64,000 bases of DNA. Origin: Streptomyces sp. NBC_01275. GTDB taxonomy: Bacteria; Actinomycetota; Actinomycetes; Streptomycetales; Streptomycetaceae. Under the pieces are notes generated by a model, which saw nothing but the letters and a program-made list of their open reading frames with translations, was not told the origin of the DNA and made no database searches. This document shows positions 24,962-38,119 of the stretch, one piece after another. The DNA is taken from positions 1,984,001 through 2,048,000 of the forward strand of contig NZ_JAPEOZ010000001.1 in the NCBI RefSeq assembly GCF_026340655.1, read 5' to 3'. Position numbers and translations under genes: made by a program. The first letter of the stretch is position 1; each line of letters begins with the position of its first letter.

Positions 24962-26395
24962 TCAGCTGCCGCCGGTGTGCACCTGGAAGGCGGCCCGGCG
25001 GACGGCCTTGGCCAGCGCCGGGTCGGGGTGCGCGGCGGCGAGCGCCACCAGCACCTGCACGGTGCGCGGATGCCCCACGGCCCGCACCTCGGCCAGCAGC
25101 GCGGGCACGGTCGGCTGCAGTGCGGACTCCAGGTGGCGCACGAGCATGGGAGCCTCGCCGTGGTCGGCGACGGCGGCGGCGGTGTCGACCCAGAGCCAGG
25201 TGGCCTCTTTGCGGGTGAGGACCTCGTGCGCGTCCTCGGGGTCGACGCCGTCGTGCTCGGCGAGCCAGAGCAGGGCGTACGGGCGCAGGGCCGAGTCGTC
25301 GACGACGGCGCGGACGTCGGGCTCGGCCGGGGCGCCGACGACGCGCAGCGCCTCGAAGGCGAGGCCGCGCAGCAGGGCGTCCTCGCCGCGGGCGGCCGCC
25401 AGCAGCTCGTTGACGGCGCTGCCGACGGTGCGGGCGGCGAGCCAGGCGCGGTACTCGGCGCGGGCCGCGTTCGGGCGGAGCTGGGCGCAGCCGCGGAGCA
25501 TGTCCTCGGCGGCCTGCTCGATGTTCCCGGCGGGGCTCTGCGCGGCGACGCAGATCTGCTCCAGCTTGACCCAGACCGCCCAGCTGCCCAGGGGCGTGAG
25601 GGTGGCGTGGCCGTCGCCGCAGGTGAGCGCGCCCACGGCGGCGAGGGCGTGCAGGGCCCAGTCGAGGAGGGGGGCGAGCTCGGCGTCCCGCGCGGGCTCG
25701 GCCGGCTCGGTGTCGACGGGGGGCACGGCGGCGGGCTCGGCGGGTTCGGTGCCGGCGCCGTAGGGGACCTCGCAGCGCGCGGTGCGCAGTTCGGTGACGC
25801 GCTGGCGCAGCAGGTCCAGGAGCTGGTCGACGGGGACGGGCCCGGCGGACAGCTGGAGGAAGGAGAGCACCTGGGGCATGGCCGAGACGACCTCGGCGAC
25901 GGCGGCGGGCTCTTCCTCGGCGGGTTCCGCGGAGGCGAGCGACCAGGCGTCGAAGAGGGCGACCCAGCCGCGCAGGACGGCGCTGTCGTCGCGGTTCCAG
26001 GCGCGCAGTCGCCATCCGGGGCGTGCGCTGTCGCCGTGCACCTCGACGAGACCGGCGAGGCGGGCGGTGTCCCAGTCTGCGCGGATCTGGGCCGGTGTCA
26101 GGCCCAGATCGCTCGCCGCGCGTTCGGCGGTCGCGTCGGAGAGGGTGGCCTTGCCGTCGTCGGTCGCCGCGTCGCGGCCGGGGCCGAGGGCGTTGTCGGC
26201 CCAGCGGGCGACACGCGCCGCCGAGGCCAGTCCGGAGCGCGCCATTCTGGCCAGCTCCGCGGGTGCCGGGGTGCCCTCCGGCGGGCGGGGTGCGGGGCGG
26301 CGCGAGCGCCGCTCGTTCACAGCTGAGGGGGCGGCGGCCAGGGGTCGCGGGCGGACGAGTCGAAGCCTGGAGTCGCGCGGGATACGGGACGTCAC
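24962..26395 (-). CDS. Conserved hypothetical Ala/Leu-rich protein
   Basis: 477 residues from GTG 26395, chosen because GGAAG lies 9 nt upstream; a GTG at 26443 would extend it. The N-terminal ~60 residues are Arg/Pro-rich and disordered. The rest is largely alpha-helical: a possible winged-helix-like segment at about 80-135 (ERAASDLGLTPAQIRADWD) and HEAT-like helices near the C-terminus (VPALLAEVRAVGHPRTVQVL). It has no catalytic motif, signal peptide or TM. Similar proteins in Streptomyces are uncharacterised. I do not assign a function. Confidence 0.75.
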   Translation of the reverse strand: MTSRIPRDSRLRLVRPRPLAAAPSAVNERRSRRPAPRPPEGTPAPAELARMARSGLASAARVARWADNALGPGRDAATDDGKATLSDATAERAASDLGLTPAQIRADWDTARLAGLVEVHGDSARPGWRLRAWNRDDSAVLRGWVALFDAWSLASAEPAEEEPAAVAEVVSAMPQVLSFLQLSAGPVPVDQLLDLLRQRVTELRTARCEVPYGAGTEPAEPAAVPPVDTEPAEPARDAELAPLLDWALHALAAVGALTCGDGHATLTPLGSWAVWVKLEQICVAAQSPAGNIEQAAEDMLRGCAQLRPNAARAEYRAWLAARTVGSAVNELLAAARGEDALLRGLAFEALRVVGAPAEPDVRAVVDDSALRPYALLWLAEHDGVDPEDAHEVLTRKEATWLWVDTAAAVADHGEAPMLVRHLESALQPTVPALLAEVRAVGHPRTVQVLVALAAAHPDPALAKAVRRAAFQVHTGGS

Positions 26396-26600
26396 GGGTG
26401 CAGTCTTCCGGTTGACGGTCCGAAAACCCAAACGGAATGTCACGGCGGGCTACGGGACTGGCCAAGGCACGGGGTGCGGAGAGGGGCGAGGAGGCGTGTT
26501 CAGGCCAGTGGTACGGGCTTAAACGGAACCTTGGCGACCGGTCCGGGCCGGTTCGCCGACGGGGGCTGCGGCGAGGTCGGCGGCGAGTAGCGGCAAGGCC

Positions 26601-26624
26601 AGTGGCGAGGTCAGTGGCGAGGTC
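26601..26624. repeat. 12-bp tandem duplication near the hydrolase 3' end
   Basis: AGTGGCGAGGTC occurs twice without a gap (26601-26612 and 26613-26624). The second copy overlaps the stop region of the leftward alpha/beta hydrolase gene. Confidence 0.7.
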
Positions 26625-27780
26625 AGCTCAGGGGGGTCAGGAAGCGGCGCAGGGATTCTTCGTAGGGGGCGGGGTCGGCGTTCCACATCGCGCTGTGCGG
26701 GGCGCGCGGAACGGCGTGGAGGGTGACCAGGTCGGGGCGGCGGTCGGCGAGGCGACGGGAGGCCTGCCAGGGGGCCACGGCGTCGTCGGGGCCGTGGAAG
26801 ATCAGGGTCGGGACCTTCAGCCGGGCCGGGTCGGCGGCCGCGAGACCGCCGTGATCGTCACGGCCGCTTCGGCCGCTTCGGCCGCCGTGCAGCCCGGTGC
26901 GGCCCTGGGCGGCGCGGACGGCGAGCGGCAGCAGCGCGCCCGGGGTGTGCCGGGCGGAGGCGAGGGCGCGCAGCGTCGCCTGCCAGTCGAGGACCGGCGA
27001 GTCCAGCACGAGCCCCGAGACCAGGTCGCGCAGCCCCGAGTCGGCGGCGGCGCGCAGGGCCATGGCGGCGCCGGTGGACCAGCCGAACAGGACGACGCGT
27101 TCGGCGCCGTGACGCACGGCGTAGCGCATCGCCGCGTCGACGTCGCGCCACTCGGTCGCGCCGAGGTGGTTCAGGCCGTCCGGGGGGCGCGGGGCGCCGA
27201 GGTCTCCGCGGTAGGCGAGGGCGAGGACCGGGAAGCGGCGGCGGTGCAGGAAGCCCAGGACGTTCAGGGCGTGCTCCCGGGTGGCGCCCAGGCCGTGCAC
27301 GACGATCACCCAGGTGCGCCGGGCGCCGGGCACGAACCAGGCGGGCAGCGCGCCGAGCTCGCCGGGCACGTCGACGTCGGCGTGGTCGAGGCCGAGGGCG
27401 GCGCTCGGGCTGCCGACGTACAGGTTCGGGGTGAGCCAGACCGAGTCGCCGGGGTCGAGGCTGCCGTGGGTGACGCGCTCCAGGCGGCGTACGACGGTGT
27501 CGGCGGAGTGCGCCGCGTGGGCCAGGACGGGCCCGACGACCGCGTGGGAGCCGTCGCCGGACAGGCCGTAGGTGCCGGGGCGCAGGGCGGCGAGGGCGCG
27601 GGTGAGCGTGACCTGCCCCGCGGCGGTGCCGTGCACGGTGAGCCGGGGCTCGGTGGGCAGGGGCCGGCCGGGCGGCGCCTTGAGCGCGGCGTCGCTGGCG
27701 AACCGGCCGGCGGCGACACTGGCGGCGCCGGCGGCGAGGGCTGCGGTGACGGCGGCGGCCGTCGCGGTGACAGTGCGCAC
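26623..27780 (-). CDS. Alpha/beta hydrolase with N-terminal signal or anchor
   Basis: 385 residues. An N-terminal hydrophobic Ala-rich stretch (about 5-28) looks like an uncleaved signal or membrane anchor. The hydrolase domain starts near 155: the oxyanion region VIVVHGLG, the nucleophile elbow FGWSTGAA with Ser as nucleophile, an Asp in FHGPDDAV, and a His in RAPHSAMW near the C-terminus complete a triad. A charged GGRSGRSGRDDHGG insert precedes the last strands. It resembles Streptomyces hydrolases of unknown substrate. Confidence 0.82.
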   Translation of the reverse strand: MRTVTATAAAVTAALAAGAASVAAGRFASDAALKAPPGRPLPTEPRLTVHGTAAGQVTLTRALAALRPGTYGLSGDGSHAVVGPVLAHAAHSADTVVRRLERVTHGSLDPGDSVWLTPNLYVGSPSAALGLDHADVDVPGELGALPAWFVPGARRTWVIVVHGLGATREHALNVLGFLHRRRFPVLALAYRGDLGAPRPPDGLNHLGATEWRDVDAAMRYAVRHGAERVVLFGWSTGAAMALRAAADSGLRDLVSGLVLDSPVLDWQATLRALASARHTPGALLPLAVRAAQGRTGLHGGRSGRSGRDDHGGLAAADPARLKVPTLIFHGPDDAVAPWQASRRLADRRPDLVTLHAVPRAPHSAMWNADPAPYEESLRRFLTPLS

Positions 27781-28163
<383 letters not shown>

Positions 28164-28982
28164 TCAGTCGCCCGCGCCCTCGCCCGCACCCTCGCCGCCG
28201 CCAGCGCCCTCGCCCGCGCCCGCGCCCGCGCCCTCGGACGAAGGCTTCTGCCCGTACCCCCGCAGTCGCTCCCCCGCCTCCGCCACCTGTTCCTCCGTCA
28301 GGAGGGTCGGGGTTCGGTCCGGGAGGGACGAGGCCGTGAGCCAGAGGCGGCACATCCACTCCAGCTGGGCCGTGCGGTCGTAGGCCTGGTCGAGGGTGGC
28401 GCCGTAGGTGAGGGTGCCGTGGTTCTGGAGCAGGCAGCCGGTGCGGTCGGCGAGGGCGCGGAGCATGTTCTCGGCCAACTCCTGGGTGCCGTACGTCGCG
28501 TAGGGGGCGACCCGGACGGGGCCGCCGAGGGCGCCCGCCATGTAGTGGACGCGGGGCAGCTCGGTGACGAGGGTCGAGACGGCGGTGGCGTGCACGGCGT
28601 GGGTGTGGACGACGGCGCGGGCGTCGGTGGTGCGGTAGACGGCGAGGTGCATGGGCAGTTCGCTCGTCGGGACCAGCGTGCCGAGCACCTGTCGGCCGGA
28701 CAGGTCGACGCCGGTCACGTCCGCCGGGGCGAGCCGGTCGTAGGGCACGCCCGACGGGGTGACCAGCACGGTGTCGCCGACACGGACGGAGACGTTGCCG
28801 GAGGTGCCGACGACCAGTCCGTCGGCCACGGTGCGGCGGGCCGTCGCGACGAGCGCCTCCCAGGCCCGCGCCTCCGCCACGCCCACCCGGCCCTCCACGC
28901 CCACGCCCTCCATGCCCTCCACGCCCTGTACGCCGTCCCGGGAGTCCCGGGCTTCTCCCTGATCACGTCGCTGCTCAGCCAT
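28164..28982 (-). CDS. Class II aldolase/adducin family protein (fuculose-phosphate aldolase-like)
   Basis: 272 residues from ATG 28982. Class II aldolase signatures: GTSGNVSVR near residue 50, PSGVPYDRL, the acidic PTSELPMH, and the zinc ligands HTHAVHAT (His-x-His) with a further His in LLQNHGTL. The domain is complete by about residue 235. The C-terminus is an odd repetitive Gly/Ala/Glu tail (GAGAGEGAGGGEGAGEGAGD) from simple-sequence DNA. The N-terminus also contains a repetitive EGMEGVGVEGRVG stretch. The substrate, a sugar phosphate or methylthioribulose-like compound, is not determined. Confidence 0.85.
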   Translation of the reverse strand: MAEQRRDQGEARDSRDGVQGVEGMEGVGVEGRVGVAEARAWEALVATARRTVADGLVVGTSGNVSVRVGDTVLVTPSGVPYDRLAPADVTGVDLSGRQVLGTLVPTSELPMHLAVYRTTDARAVVHTHAVHATAVSTLVTELPRVHYMAGALGGPVRVAPYATYGTQELAENMLRALADRTGCLLQNHGTLTYGATLDQAYDRTAQLEWMCRLWLTASSLPDRTPTLLTEEQVAEAGERLRGYGQKPSSEGAGAGAGEGAGGGEGAGEGAGD

Positions 28983-29176
28983 GCCGCGATCCTGCCAGCA
29001 GGGGCCGTGGCCCGTCGTCGCCCGCGGACACGGTGGGCGCATATCGGCGTACATCATCTGGTCCAGGTGATTGGCCGGGTATCGACCGGCATCCACCGAT
29101 CCGGCCGGATCTTCCCCTAGCCTCTGGGGCGTTCGTCGTGCACACCGTCGCGCACGCCGCCGTTCCGGGGGAAACC

Positions 29177-29932
29177 ATGGCCCACACCCGTACCTCCGCC
29201 CGTGCCCGCCTCTGGGCGGTCCTGCTCGTGGCGCTCGCCGCGGCAGGAACCGCGCTGGCCGATCCGCCCGCGGCCACCGCGGCCGTGGCGGCGGAGCAGC
29301 CGAGAGGGCACGACGTCTCCTCCCACCAGAGGGCCGTCGACTGGGAGGCGGCGAAGGCCGCCGGGGCCACGTTCGTCTACGTCAAGGCGACCGAGTCCAC
29401 CGCCTACCGCAACCCGTACTTCGGCCCGCAGTTCGACGGCGCCGGAGCCGCCGGACTGGTACGCGGCGCGTACCACTTCGCGCGCCCGGACCAGGGCCCG
29501 GGCGAGGCGCAGGCGGCGTTCTTCGTACACAACGGGGGCGGCTGGAGCGCCGACGGCAGGACGCTGCCGCCCGCGCTGGACGTCGAGTACAACCCGTACG
29601 ACGCGCGGCGTCCGTGCTACGGCCTGAGCAGGGCGGGGACGGTGGCCTGGATCAGGGCGTTCAGCGACGAGGTGAACCGGCTCACCGGCCGCCGCCCGGT
29701 GATCTACACGACCACCCACTGGTGGAACGCCTGCACGGGCGGCAGCGGCGCCTTCGCCGCAGACCACGCGCTGTGGATCGCCCGCCACGGGTCGGCGGAC
29801 GCCGGGACGCTGCCCGCCGGTTGGTCGTCGTGGACCTTCTGGCAGTACGCCGACAGGGGCGGTCTGCCGGGTGACCAGAATCTCTTCAACGGCTCCGCGG
29901 GACAGCTGGCGAGGTTCGCCCGGGGCGCCTAG
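29177..29932 (+). CDS. Secreted GH25 lysozyme (N-acetylmuramidase)
   Basis: 251 residues from ATG 29177 after GGGGGAAACC. The signal peptide is residues 1-28 (RARLWAVLLVALAAAGTALA, then a likely cleavage after ADPPAATA). The catalytic domain starts at RGHDVSSHQ (first Asp) and carries the DVEYN Asp-x-Glu catalytic pair, the YVKATEST strand, and FWQYADRG near the end. It hydrolyses the beta-1,4 MurNAc-GlcNAc bond in peptidoglycan. There is no separate wall-binding domain. It is divergent from the aldolase. Confidence 0.93.
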   Translation: MAHTRTSARARLWAVLLVALAAAGTALADPPAATAAVAAEQPRGHDVSSHQRAVDWEAAKAAGATFVYVKATESTAYRNPYFGPQFDGAGAAGLVRGAYHFARPDQGPGEAQAAFFVHNGGGWSADGRTLPPALDVEYNPYDARRPCYGLSRAGTVAWIRAFSDEVNRLTGRRPVIYTTTHWWNACTGGSGAFAADHALWIARHGSADAGTLPAGWSSWTFWQYADRGGLPGDQNLFNGSAGQLARFARGA

Positions 29933-30016
29933 CCGTGCGGCAGTTGGGCCGCCGCCGGGCCGCCGATCCGGGCGTGGCGTCAAACCCTTCATCAAGACAC
30001 CGCGAAGCCCGCCCCA

Positions 30017-30038
30017 GTTCATCTTCCGTTCACCCAGG
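30017..30038 (+). promoter_or_regulatory. PHO box (two 11-bp direct repeat units) upstream of pitH2
   Basis: GTTCATCTTCC followed directly by GTTCACCCAGG matches the streptomycete PhoP direct-repeat unit (consensus about GTTCACCCGGC). It lies 48 bp upstream of the pitH2 start. PhoP is known to control pit genes in Streptomyces. Confidence 0.8.
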
Positions 30039-30085
30039 TTGCCTACGGTCAACCAACCAATGACCTCGAACGATTGCCTGGGTAA

Positions 30086-31339
30086 ATGGAAAACTTCTCG
30101 CTGATCCTCGCGATTGTGGTAATCACCGCACTCGCGTTCGATTTCACGAACGGTTTTCATGACACCGCCAACGCGATGGCCACGACCATCTCGACCGGTG
30201 CGCTCAAGCCCAAGGTCGCGGTGGCCATGTCCGCCGTGCTCAACCTTGTGGGCGCCTTTCTCTCGGTGGAGGTCGCCAACACGATCTCCAAGGGTCTCGT
30301 CGACGAGACCGGCATCCGTCCCGAGGTCATCTTCGCCGCCCTCGTCGGCGCGATCCTCTGGAACCTGCTGACCTGGCTGGTGGGTCTGCCCTCCAGCTCC
30401 TCGCACGCCCTGATGGGCGGTCTGATCGGCGCGACCATCGCCTCGGCCGGCACCGGCGCGGTCCACGGTGACGTGCTGGTCACCAAGGTCCTGATCCCGG
30501 CGATCGCGGCCCCGATCGTCGCGGGCGTGGCGGCGATGCTCGCCACCCGCCTCTCCTACACCCTCGGCAAGAAGGCCGACGGCAAGGCTGCGGCGAAGGG
30601 CTACCGCACGGGCCAGATCGCCTCGGCCGGCCTGGTCTCCCTCGCCCACGGCACCAACGACGCGCAGAAGACGATGGGCATCATCACCCTCGCCCTGGTC
30701 GCCGGCGGCGCCGTGGCCCCCGACTCCGACCCGCCCACCTGGGTCATCCTCTCGGCCGGCATGGCCATCGCGCTCGGCACCTACCTCGGCGGCTGGCGCA
30801 TCATCCGCACCATGGGCAAGGGCCTGACCGACCTTCAGCCGCAGCAGGGCTTCGCCGCCCAGACCAGTGCGGCGACCGTCATCCTGGCCTCCTCCCACCT
30901 CGGCTTCTCCCTCTCCACCACGCACTCCGTCTCCGGTTCGGTGATGGGCGCGGGCCTCGGCCGCAAGGGCGGGGTGGTCCGCTGGTCGACGGCGACCCGG
31001 ATGTTCGTGGCCTGGGGGCTGACGCTGCCGGCGGCGGCCCTGGTGGGCGCGCTCGCCGAGTCGGTGACGGACCTCGGCGACTGGGGCACGGCCGTCGTCG
31101 CGGCCTTCCTGATCGCCTCCAGCGCGGCGATCTGGAAGATCTCCCGGCGCGAGGTCGTGGACGCGTCGAACGTCGTCGAGGCCGAGGAGCCGCCGGGTGT
31201 GGTCACCACGGCGATCGCGGCCGTGACCCCGCCGCCCACGGGCACGGTCACCGACGACCTGACGGCCACCATCCTGTCCCCGGCCGCCGAGTCGACCGCT
31301 CCCGCAGCGCCCGCCGCCCCGCCGGCCGCGGCCGTCTGA
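30086..31339 (+). CDS. pitH2: Low-affinity inorganic phosphate transporter, Pit family
   Basis: 417 residues with about 10 TM helices. Both Pit signature repeats are intact: FDFTNGFHDTANAMAT (about 14-29) and SLAHGTNDAQKTMGI (about 187-201), the two halves of the inverted-repeat transporter that bind metal-phosphate. A cytoplasmic loop sits between the halves and an Ala/Pro-rich tail ends the protein. Position and sequence correspond to S. coelicolor PitH2 (SCO1845). A PHO box precedes it, and the small membrane gene at 31374 follows after 34 bp. Confidence 0.92.
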   Translation: MENFSLILAIVVITALAFDFTNGFHDTANAMATTISTGALKPKVAVAMSAVLNLVGAFLSVEVANTISKGLVDETGIRPEVIFAALVGAILWNLLTWLVGLPSSSSHALMGGLIGATIASAGTGAVHGDVLVTKVLIPAIAAPIVAGVAAMLATRLSYTLGKKADGKAAAKGYRTGQIASAGLVSLAHGTNDAQKTMGIITLALVAGGAVAPDSDPPTWVILSAGMAIALGTYLGGWRIIRTMGKGLTDLQPQQGFAAQTSAATVILASSHLGFSLSTTHSVSGSVMGAGLGRKGGVVRWSTATRMFVAWGLTLPAAALVGALAESVTDLGDWGTAVVAAFLIASSAAIWKISRREVVDASNVVEAEEPPGVVTTAIAAVTPPPTGTVTDDLTATILSPAAESTAPAAPAAPPAAAV

Positions 31340-31373
31340 GCCCGCGCCCCCGGTACGAAGGAAGAGAAGCAGT

Positions 31374-31595
31374 ATGAAGATCGACTGGGCAGCCCTGGGC
31401 TCCGTCTTCGGCGTCAGCCTCGTGGTCACGGTGGGCGTCGTCGCCCTGTTCACCCTCGGCATCATGGGCCTGTCGCGTCAGGAACGCGCCGCCGAGCAGG
31501 GCGGCTCGGCCGCCCTCGCGGTGACCGGCGCGTACGCCTGCTTCGCGGCGTGCGCGGCGGCGGTGGCGTACGGGATCTCGCTGATCGTGGCCTGA
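31374..31595 (+). CDS. Small two-helix membrane protein downstream of pitH2
   Basis: 73 residues with two TM helices (about 10-31, VSLVVTVGVVALFTLGIMGL, and about 45-70, ALAVTGAYACFAACAAAVAY), joined by a short charged loop SRQERAAEQ. It lies 34 bp from the transporter, behind GGAAGAGAAG, and is followed by a strong terminator, so it shares the pit transcript. A role as a Pit accessory protein is inference. Confidence 0.8.
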   Translation: MKIDWAALGSVFGVSLVVTVGVVALFTLGIMGLSRQERAAEQGGSAALAVTGAYACFAACAAAVAYGISLIVA

Positions 31596-31613
31596 CGGGT
31601 CATCTCGAGCACT

Positions 31614-31655
31614 GAGGGGTGCGGGACGGATCGCCGTCCCGCACCCCTCTTTCGT
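31614..31655 (+). terminator. Strong intrinsic terminator after the pit operon
   Basis: GAGGGGTGCGGGACGG (31614-31629) and its exact complement at 31634-31649 form a 16-bp perfect stem with a 4-nt loop ATCG, followed by TTTCGT. It insulates the pit operon from the cobalamin riboswitch. Confidence 0.92.
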
Positions 31656-31719
31656 GGCCTCGCGAACCACCCCTGTGTGGGGCTCAGCACACTCCAGCCT
31701 CGCAGGTCAACAGCAAGTT

Positions 31720-31860
31720 GACGGCCCTTCCGGGCCCGTGGTGGACTGCCGGAGCCATGTACGGCGGCTGGAGAGGAAACCGGTGTGAATCCGGTGCGGT
31801 CCCGCCACTGTCACCGGGGTAGAAAGCCCCGGGAGCCAGGAACTCTCACCGCCGGTCTCG
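31720..31860 (+). ncRNA. Cobalamin riboswitch
   Basis: The core is GAGAGGAAACCGG (31771-31783) then TGTGAATCCGGTGCGGTC and CCGCCACTG (to 31810), the conserved P4-P6 and L5 elements. It is followed by a P7-like stem (CCGGGG...CCCCGGG) and a B12-box-like segment AGCCAGGAACTCTCACCGCC (31834-31853). The outer ends are approximate because I could not fold P1 with certainty. It precedes the cob operon by about 100 bp and should repress it when adenosylcobalamin is sufficient. Confidence 0.9.
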
Positions 31861-31901
31861 TCGAACCAGGGCGTGGACACCCTGAGTGAGGACATATCGC
31901 C

Positions 31902-31973
31902 ATGCTCGGCTGCCGTTCGAGGACCAGTCCCGGCTCGCACCCCGCCCCCGCCCCCGCCCCCACCGTCGGCTGA
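31902..31973 (+). CDS. Putative 23-codon leader ORF between riboswitch and cobD
   Basis: ATG 31902 is preceded by GTGAGGA at a 9-nt distance, the best ribosome binding site between the riboswitch and cobD. The frame encodes a 23-residue peptide with a Cys/Arg-rich front and a (PA)3-type end, and stops at TGA 31971-31973, 4 nt before the chosen cobD GTG start (31978). It could be the riboswitch-controlled translation entry point with cobD coupled to it. Alternatively, an N-terminal frameshift in cobD cannot be excluded. Confidence 0.5.
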   Translation: MLGCRSRTSPGSHPAPAPAPTVG

Positions 31974-31977
31974 CCCG

Positions 31978-32964
31978 GTGCGTGCCGATCGCGTCTACGC
32001 GTACGGCGCCGCCGCCGGCCTCCTCTGCGACCTGCTCCTGGGCGATCCGCGCCGGGGACATCCGGTCGCCGCGTTCGGCCGGGCCGCGGGCGCCGTGGAG
32101 CGGGTGCTGTGGCGGGACCACCGCGGGTGGGGCGCGCTGCACACCGCGGTGTGCGCCGGCGGCGCGGTGACCCTGGGGGCCCTCGCCGCCCGGGTCGTAC
32201 GCGCCTCCCCCGCCGCCTCCGTCGCCCTCACCGGCGCGGCCGCCTGGGCCGTCGTCGGCGGGACCTCCCTCGCCCGCGAGGCCCGGGCCATCGGGCAGGC
32301 CCTCGACGCGGGGGACGTCGAGACGGCGCGGGCGCGGCTGCCGCATCTGTGCGGGCGGGATCCGCAGTCCCTGGACGCCGACGGGATCGCCCGCGCCGTC
32401 GTCGAGTCCGTCGCCGAGAACACCTCGGACGCGGTCGTGGGCGCGCTGGTGTGGGGCGGGGTGGCCGGGGTGCCGGGGCTGCTCGGGTTCCGGGCCGTCA
32501 ACACCCTGGACGCCATGGTCGGGCACCGGTCCGCCCGTCACCGACGCTACGGGTGGGCGTCCGCGCGCCTCGACGACCTCGCCGGCTGGCCGGGGGCGCG
32601 GCTGACCGCCGTCCTCGCGGCCGTCGCCGGGGACGATCCGCGAGGTGCGGTACGGGCCTGGCGCGCCGACGCCCGCAAGCACCCCAGCCCCAACGCCGGG
32701 CCCGTGGAGGCGTCCTTCGCGGGCGCGCTCGGGGTACGGCTGGGCGGGACCCTGTCGTACGGGGGCCGGGTCGAGCACCGGCCCGTGCTCAACGGGGCGG
32801 CGGGACGCGCCGTCGTCGTCCACGACATCGAACGCGCCGCCCGGCTCTCCCGCCGCGTCGGCCTGCTCGCGCTCGGCGTCACGGTCGCCGCGCGCACGGT
32901 CGCCGCGCGCACCGTCGCCGCGCGCCTCGACTCGAAGGTCCGGCTGAAGGGGCGTACGTCATGA
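31978..32964 (+). CDS. cobD: Adenosylcobinamide-phosphate synthase CobD/CbiB
   Basis: 328 residues from GTG 31978, where similarity to the family begins ([20 protein letters not shown] and [13 protein letters not shown]). An in-frame GTG at 31873 would extend into the riboswitch and add a poly-Pro stretch, so I rejected it. It is a membrane protein with the conserved [14 protein letters not shown] and [20 protein letters not shown] blocks. It joins aminopropanol (phosphate) to adenosylcobyric acid. No strong ribosome binding site precedes the GTG, consistent with coupling to the leader ORF. The end carries a tandem TVAAR repeat. It overlaps cobQ by 4 bp. Confidence 0.88.
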   Translation: MRADRVYAYGAAAGLLCDLLLGDPRRGHPVAAFGRAAGAVERVLWRDHRGWGALHTAVCAGGAVTLGALAARVVRASPAASVALTGAAAWAVVGGTSLAREARAIGQALDAGDVETARARLPHLCGRDPQSLDADGIARAVVESVAENTSDAVVGALVWGGVAGVPGLLGFRAVNTLDAMVGHRSARHRRYGWASARLDDLAGWPGARLTAVLAAVAGDDPRGAVRAWRADARKHPSPNAGPVEASFAGALGVRLGGTLSYGGRVEHRPVLNGAAGRAVVVHDIERAARLSRRVGLLALGVTVAARTVAARTVAARLDSKVRLKGRTS

Positions 32965-34465
32965 GCGGTGGGCTGTTGGTCGCCGGCACCACCTCCGACG
33001 CCGGCAAGAGCGTCGTCACGGCCGGGATCTGCCGGTGGCTGGTGCGGCAGGGGGTGAAGGTCGCGCCGTTCAAGGCGCAGAACATGTCGCTCAACTCGTT
33101 CGTGACGCGGGAGGGCGCGGAGATCGGGCGGGCGCAGGCCATGCAGGCGCAGGCCTGCCGCATCGAGCCGACCGCGCTGATGAACCCCGTGCTGCTCAAG
33201 CCCGGCGGCGAGCAGAGCAGTCAGGTCGTGCTGCTCGGGAAGCCCGTCGGGGAGATGAGCGCACGCGGCTATCACGGAGGGCGGCAGCAGAGACTCCTCA
33301 ACACCGTTCTCGAGTCTCTCGCCGAGCTGCGGGCCACGTATGACGCGGTGATCTGCGAGGGGGCGGGCAGCCCGGCCGAGATCAACCTGCGGCGGACCGA
33401 CATCGTGAACATGGGGATCGCGCGGGGCGCCCGGCTCCCCGTGCTCGTCGTCGGCGACATCGACCGCGGGGGCGTCTTCGCCTCCTTCTTCGGCACGGTC
33501 GCCCTTCTCTCCCCCGAGGACCAGGAGCTGGTCGCCGGGTTCCTCGTCAACAAGTTCCGGGGAGACGTCAGCCTCCTGGAACCCGGGCTCGACATGCTGC
33601 ACGGGCTCACCGGACGGCGGACGTACGGCGTGCTGCCGTTCCGGCACGGGCTCGGGATCGACGAGGAGGACGGGCTTCGGGTGTCGCTGCGCGGGACCGT
33701 GCGGGAGTCGAACGTCTCCCCGCCCGTCGGCGAGGACGTCCTGCGGGTCGCCGTCTGCGCGGTCCCCCTCCTGTCCAACTTCACCGACGTGGACGCCCTG
33801 GCCGCCGAGCCCGGCGTCGTCGTGCGGTTCGTGGACCGGCCCGAGGAGCTCGCCGACGCCGACCTCGTCGTCGTCCCCGGCACCCGGGGCACGGTCCGGG
33901 CCCTGGAGTGGCTGCGCGAACGCGGCCTGGCCGAGGCCCTGATGCGCAGGGCCGCCGAGGGCCGGCCGATCCTCGGCGTCTGCGGCGGCTTCCAGATCCT
34001 CGGCGAGCACATCGAGGACGAGGTCGAGAGCCGGCAGGGGCACGTGGAAGGGCTGGGGCTCCTTCCGGTCCGGGTGCGGTTCGCCCGGGAGAAGACCCTC
34101 ACCCGGCCGGTGGGGGAAGCCCTCGGCGAGGCCGTCGAGGGGTACGAGATCCACCACGGGGTCGCCGAGATCCTGGGCGGAGCCGCCTTCCTGGACGGCT
34201 GCCGGGTCGGACAGACCTGGGGCACGCACTGGCACGGCTCGCTGGAGTCGGACGGCTTCCGGCGCGCTTTCCTGCGCGAGGTCGCGGCCGCCGCGGGCCG
34301 CCGTTTCACGCCGGCCGCCGACACCTCGTTCGCCGCGCTGCGCGAGGAGCAGCTCGACCGGCTCGGCGACCTGATCGAACAGCACGCGGACACCGACGCG
34401 CTCTGGCGGCTCATCGAGTCGGGCGCGCCGCAAGGACTGCCTTTCATTCCACCGGGAGCGCCCGC

Positions 34466-34469
<4 letters not shown>
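32961..34469 (+). CDS. cobQ: Cobyric acid synthase CobQ/CbiP
   Basis: 502 residues. The N-terminal dethiobiotin-synthetase-like ATP domain has [16 protein letters not shown] (residues 7-22), the [10 protein letters not shown] motif and [13 protein letters not shown]. The C-terminal class I glutamine amidotransferase domain has nucleophile Cys in [12 protein letters not shown] and a His in TWGTHWHG. It amidates side chains b, d, e and g of adenosylcobyrinic acid a,c-diamide. Its start and stop both overlap neighbours by 4 bp. The length is typical for CobQ (about 480-510). Confidence 0.95.

Positions 34470-38115
<3,646 letters not shown>

Positions 38116-38119
<4 letters not shown>

Noticed and set aside
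31873..31977. N-terminal extension of cobD from GTG 31873
   Set aside because: It would start inside the riboswitch tail, has no good ribosome binding site and adds a poly-Pro stretch absent from the family.
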